Part shown: positions 60,726-64,000 of the stretch, piece after piece
How the letters are laid out: the number at the start of each line of letters is the position of its first letter
How positions within the stretch are numbered: the first letter of the stretch is position 1
Origin: Halobacterium salinarum DSM 3754
GTDB taxonomy: Archaea > Halobacteriota > Halobacteria > Halobacteriales > Halobacteriaceae
NCBI RefSeq assembly: GCF_008124605.1
Contig: NZ_VRYN01000001.1
Span: forward strand, 608,772 to 672,771
Direction of reading: 5' to 3'
DNA length: 64,000 nucleotides
Program-made: the position numbers and the translations under genes
Notes under the pieces: generated by a model
Told to the model about the DNA's origin: nothing
The model's database searches: none
What the model saw: only the letters and a program-made list of their open reading frames with translations

Positions 60726-63700
60726 TCACATGAAATCGGAGATGCCGCTTTGCTTGTTGGTGTCGTCCTCGAAGACGGATTCCAGGCGTCGGTCCATGAT
60801 TTCGAGGCGCTGTTTCGTGTACTCCCGGCAGTCGTACTCGGTGGCGACCCGCATGGCGGTGTCCATGTACTTGTTGACGGAGCCCTCGTGGACCGTGAGG
60901 TTCACGCGCCCACCGCACTCCCGGCAGTCGCCGCTGAGCGGCATGCGGCGGTATTTCTCCCCGCAGTCCAGACACCGGGTTTCCTGGCGGCTGAACGCGC
61001 GCAGGTTCCCGATGAGGTCCGGGAGGAAGTGGTACTCGATGACGCGTTCGGCGACGTCGGTTTCGGCGACCGACCGGAGTTTGCGGGCCAACTCCAGTTG
61101 GGCGTCCATCTTGTCCATCATCGACCCCAGGGTCTTGTACGCCGACAGCGACGGCCCCAGGTGGATGTTGGAGGTGGCGTGGGTGTGCCCGAAGCCGGTG
61201 TACTCTTCGTCGGTGCCGACCGTCGACTCCGCGAGGGTGATGAGGTCCGCCACGTCCTCGGGGTCGGCCAGCTCCCGGGTCGCCTCGTAGAACTCCCGGG
61301 GGTACTCGCGGTCGATGTCGATGTTGTGGGCTTCGTCGTCGATCTCCGCGGGGTCGATGCGGGAGGACATCACCAGCGGCGCGTCCATCCGGCCGCCGCG
61401 CTTGTCCGGCAGGTACGACTTCGAGAAGTTGATCAGGCCGTCCATCAGCAGCATCACGCAGTCCTCGTCGCCGTCGCACTGCCCGGTGAACAGGCCGTTT
61501 GCGACGAGCGTGTTGGTCTCCGCGACGGTCAGGGAGTACGTGTGGTCGACGCTGGATCGGACCGGTTCGACGGACACGACCTCGTCGGTCCGGACGCTGC
61601 CGCCGTCACCGAAGCGTCGCTGCGGGTGTGTGCCGTCCAGGGACTCGGAACGCGGATCGGACGTCGCCGTCTCGTCGTCGCCCGGAACCTGTGTCGGTGC
61701 GGGAAGAGCGTCGCCCGCCGTCAGTTCCCGGGCGTCGACGCGTTCGATGCCGTCCCCGGTCCACCGACGCATCGAGTGGTCGGGGGTCACGGTCAGTTCC
61801 CGGCCGCGTTTCGTCTCAACCGCGAGGAGGTGGTCCGGGGCGGGGTGTTTGGAGACGGCTTCGACTCGCTGGAGGGTCTCCTCGTCGTCCTCGGTCACCG
61901 AGGGCACGAACACGTCGCCGTCGAGGGCCTGCACGAGGGCTCCGAAGTCGTCCTCGTCGGCCGTGTCGGGATCGAGTCGCGCCTCGACGAGTGTCTCGAT
62001 CGGGTCGTGGTGCCACTCCCCGGACTCGTCGCGGAACCAGACGTTCGTCTCCGGGTGGAAGCAGTTCCGGCGTTTCGCGGCGTGGAAGTAGGGGTGGGCG
62101 TAGCCGACGGACGCGGAGGTGAAGCCGGCAACGCGGCCGACGACGGCGGCCGACGTGTGGGGTGCCATGCCGAAGACGAGTTCGCCGACGAGATCGTCGC
62201 GGTCGTCGAGGTCGTAGAAGGCGTCGAGGCCGTAATACTGGGTGAGGAGGTCGTCGACGAAGTCCGCGGTCTTGAGCATGTGGTCGGCCGCGCCGTCGGA
62301 GAGCACCACGTCCTGCACGCGGAGTTCGACCAGTTGGTCGTCGTGTTCGAGGGGGTCGCCGTGGATGTCCTGGTCGTAGCCGAGTTCGCGGAACTGCCCG
62401 GCAGTGACGTCGAGCTCCGCGGGTGTGACGGCGGTCACCGGGAGGTCGGTCATGTCGTAGCGGACAGTGCCGTCCTTGAACGCGGTGACGTCGTGTTTCG
62501 CGCGCAGGACGCCTTTCGCCATGGGTTCGGGGGTTTTCTCCGCGGATAACAGTCCCTTGACGCCTTTGAGTTGGTCGAAGGCGTTCTCGCGCTCGCCGAC
62601 GGCGCGGAGCGCGCCGTGGTATTCGTCGTTGATGTCGATGACCTGTGTGGTGACGTTGTCGAGGTCCCGCCCGCAGTTCGGGCATTCGACGCGCCCGGAC
62701 TCGTCGGGGGTGGCGACGGCACCGCAGTCCCGGCACTCGTAGTGGGGGTCGGTCCAGTCCCCGCAGTCGGGGCACCGCGATTCGTAGGTGTGCTCGTCGC
62801 AGGACGGACAGACGCGGTCGCCGACCCGGACGGGGATTTCGCCGGGCGTGTCGGACATGTCCGGCGCGTACCGCGCGGCGTCGGCGACGTCGCGCTGGCT
62901 GCCGCCGGCGTCGCCGATGGGGAACAGGGTGTGGACGGCCGGCGAGAGATCGCGGGATTCGGATTTCTCGGGGCGGCCCATGCGGTTCCCGATGCGTGTG
63001 GGGGCGCGCTCCTGGACGCTGAACGGCGCGACTTCGTTGACCGCGCGGACGGCGTTGGGCCACTCGGCGGCGGCCTCAGAGAGCGTCTCCCACTCCCGGT
63101 CGAGCGATTCGGTGACGCCGAGCGAGCGCGCCAGCGGCAGCCAGTCGTCGACCCGGATGGTGTCGTCGCCCTGGTGGTGGGTGACCAGGAGCGCTTCGAG
63201 CGTCTCGCGCACGGTGGTGGTGTGATCGAGCACGAGCACACCGCGGTCGTCGTCGTCGCTGGCGTCGGTGTGGGCGTCGGCGACGGCGTCGGCGAGCGCG
63301 CGGAACTGCTCGACGTCGATGTCGTGCCAGAGGTACGTGTACGCCGGGTGCAGCGGGGCGTCGTAGTCGGTCGCCCACGCCATGGCTTGATCGGCGGTGG
63401 GGGCGGTGAGATCGACGTACGGCGAGTCCCGGAGGGCTTGCACGTCCGCGCCCGCGGCGTCGAGGTCCTGAATCCACCACTCGGGGGCGTACGAGGCGGG
63501 CGCGAGCTCGTGGTTGTTCTCCACGAACTCCCCGTAGTTCACGAGGTATTCGCCGACGTCGAGGATCTCCGCGACGCCGTTGCGGACGTCGAGGGCGTCC
63601 GCGGGGTCGTTGATGTGGCGGACGTCGCCGTTGGCGAGTTTCACCGTCGGCCCCTCGATGGAGTCGACGGGGACGATGCCCGCGGCCTTCCCGGGGCGTT

Positions 63701-64000
63701 CGGTCTTGATCTGGGTGCCCGTCGCGAGGAAGTCATCGAGCAAGTGCATCGTCGCCGGGTGGACGCCCGCGGTCGCGTTCCCGTGGTTTCGCGCACGCCC
63801 GTAGCGCAGCCTGAACCCGCCGTTTTTGGAGGGATGGCCGAACACCGGCCGGCCCGCGATGAGGTCGCGGAGGAACTTGTCCGAGGGGTCGGCGCGGGGT
63901 GGCTCCTCGGTGTCGGTGCTCGCACTGGGGGCGTCCCCGTCGTCGGATGCGTCGCTGTCGCTGCCGGCGTCCGGGGTGTCTTCGTCGGCGTCGTCGGCGC
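60726..64000 (-). CDS. polC: DNA polymerase II (polD) large subunit DP2, intein-containing, 5' end missing
   Basis: The C-terminal ~1090 codons of DP2, the catalytic subunit of archaeal family D DNA polymerase; the gene continues past the right edge (frame open to base 64000, through an Asp/Ser-rich stretch). Visible: FGHPSKNGGFRLRYGR, MHLLDDFLATGTQIKTERPGKAAG, four zinc-ribbon-like Cys pairs (CPSC, CPDC, CRDC, CPNC) between ~62680 and 62815, the catalytic acidic region around NCDGDEDCVMLLMDGLINFS and DKRGGRMDAPLV (with D-G-D-E-D interrupted by the intein), and a C-terminal C4 zinc finger (CLDCGEKYRR...CRECGG). Stop at 60726. Confidence 0.95.
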   Translation of the reverse strand, partial: ADDADEDTPDAGSDSDASDDGDAPSASTDTEEPPRADPSDKFLRDLIAGRPVFGHPSKNGGFRLRYGRARNHGNATAGVHPATMHLLDDFLATGTQIKTERPGKAAGIVPVDSIEGPTVKLANGDVRHINDPADALDVRNGVAEILDVGEYLVNYGEFVENNHELAPASYAPEWWIQDLDAAGADVQALRDSPYVDLTAPTADQAMAWATDYDAPLHPAYTYLWHDIDVEQFRALADAVADAHTDASDDDDRGVLVLDHTTTVRETLEALLVTHHQGDDTIRVDDWLPLARSLGVTESLDREWETLSEAAAEWPNAVRAVNEVAPFSVQERAPTRIGNRMGRPEKSESRDLSPAVHTLFPIGDAGGSQRDVADAARYAPDMSDTPGEIPVRVGDRVCPSCDEHTYESRCPDCGDWTDPHYECRDCGAVATPDESGRVECPNCGRDLDNVTTQVIDINDEYHGALRAVGERENAFDQLKGVKGLLSAEKTPEPMAKGVLRAKHDVTAFKDGTVRYDMTDLPVTAVTPAELDVTAGQFRELGYDQDIHGDPLEHDDQLVELRVQDVVLSDGAADHMLKTADFVDDLLTQYYGLDAFYDLDDRDDLVGELVFGMAPHTSAAVVGRVAGFTSASVGYAHPYFHAAKRRNCFHPETNVWFRDESGEWHHDPIETLVEARLDPDTADEDDFGALVQALDGDVFVPSVTEDDEETLQRVEAVSKHPAPDHLLAVETKRGRELTVTPDHSMRRWTGDGIERVDARELTAGDALPAPTQVPGDDETATSDPRSESLDGTHPQRRFGDGGSVRTDEVVSVEPVRSSVDHTYSLTVAETNTLVANGLFTGQCDGDEDCVMLLMDGLINFSKSYLPDKRGGRMDAPLVMSSRIDPAEIDDEAHNIDIDREYPREFYEATRELADPEDVADLITLAESTVGTDEEYTGFGHTHATSNIHLGPSLSAYKTLGSMMDKMDAQLELARKLRSVAETDVAERVIEYHFLPDLIGNLRAFSRQETRCLDCGEKYRRMPLSGDCRECGGRVNLTVHEGSVNKYMDTAMRVATEYDCREYTKQRLEIMDRRLESVFEDDTNKQSGISDFM
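61479..62063 (-). other. Mini-intein in PolC (DP2)
   Basis: 195 residues interrupt the catalytic block exactly between RRN and CDGDEDC. Block A starts with Cys1 (CFHPETNVWF); block B is VTPDHSMRRW; block F/G is HTYSLTVAETNTLVANGLFTGQ. The +1 extein residue is Cys. No LAGLIDADG endonuclease is present, so it is a mini-intein. The last residue is Gln and the penultimate is Gly, not the usual His-Asn. Its size matches the Halobacterium NRC-1 PolC intein I recall. Confidence 0.9.

Noticed and set aside
61479-62063. Homing endonuclease in the PolC intein
   Set aside because: Only 195 residues, no LAGLIDADG motif between blocks B and F.
1-64000. tRNA, rRNA, CRISPR or insertion sequences
   Set aside because: Read for GTTCGAATC-type T-arms, CRISPR-like regular repeats and terminal inverted repeats with transposase frames; none seen.

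Overview
The window is chromosomal DNA of an extremely halophilic archaeon, most likely Halobacterium salinarum or a very close relative. It is GC-rich, its proteins are strongly acidic, and many genes have a TATA-like element about 25-30 nt before the start codon, as expected for leaderless or nearly leaderless haloarchaeal transcripts. The 2Fe-2S ferredoxin at 24.8-25.2 kb matches, as far as I recall it, the classical H. salinarum ferredoxin. The polC intein at 61.5-62.1 kb has the length I recall for the Halobacterium NRC-1 PolC intein. Strain identity is inference. I see no rRNA, tRNA, CRISPR array, insertion sequence or prophage. The region is an ordinary, densely packed core chromosome.

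Layout. 0-10 kb: a truncated ribbon-helix-helix regulator, two divergent tatC genes (one a double-TatC fusion), a MutS-like ATPase, an Orc1/Cdc6 protein, rpiA, a tiny histone-fold (DUF1931) protein, a small zinc-finger protein, a GIY-YIG protein and a phosphohexomutase. 10-18 kb: a SAMP2-like ubiquitin-like protein coupled to a GNAT gene, rfcS, a glutathionyl-hydroquinone-reductase-like protein, a Tat/lipobox DsbA-like protein, alaS, hisI and a prepilin peptidase. 18-23.3 kb: a tight five-gene operon, glutamate mutase S and E, methylaspartate ammonia-lyase, a MaoC hydratase and a class I CoA-transferase homologue. It should convert glutamate to mesaconate and mesaconyl-CoA. 23-34 kb: a GT87-like membrane protein, ferredoxin, hisA, hisB, an HTH-ACT regulator, an iron-box-controlled pair (substrate-binding lipoprotein and flavoprotein), an S9 peptidase and upp. 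34-46 kb: a PiT permease, a CNNM/CorC protein, a glutaredoxin/redoxin pair, Sua5, a stand-alone Cas4-like nuclease, a BioYMN biotin transporter and a large membrane-anchored HdrD-like iron-sulfur protein. 46-54 kb: a tetrapyrrole cluster (hemB, hemL, hemC, sumT, hemD) interleaved with membrane proteins. 54-64 kb: a DHH phosphoesterase, a 1301-residue PAS/GAF histidine kinase, a NifU-domain protein and the truncated polC gene with a mini-intein.

Functional links. The tetrapyrrole cluster leads to uroporphyrinogen III and precorrin-2, the common stem of haem (siroheme route) and cobalamin. Cobalamin is the cofactor of the glutamate mutase in this window. Iron uptake, ferredoxin, NifU and the HdrD-like protein share iron-sulfur metabolism. 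The two TatC proteins are expected to export Tat lipoproteins, such as the two RR-type lipobox proteins encoded here.

Most notable observations: (i) the CoA-transferase ending the mesaconate operon has Gly where the catalytic Glu of its family should be; (ii) a peroxiredoxin-fold protein with no cysteine at all overlaps a CPFC glutaredoxin-like gene; (iii) a near-perfect DtxR-type iron box lies 3 nt before a start codon; (iv) a polC mini-intein ends in Gly-Gln instead of His-Asn; (v) the sensor kinase has a receiver that cannot be phosphorylated in the usual way; (vi) one of the two CCG modules of the HdrD-like protein has lost its cysteines. I found no clear wholly new multi-gene system.
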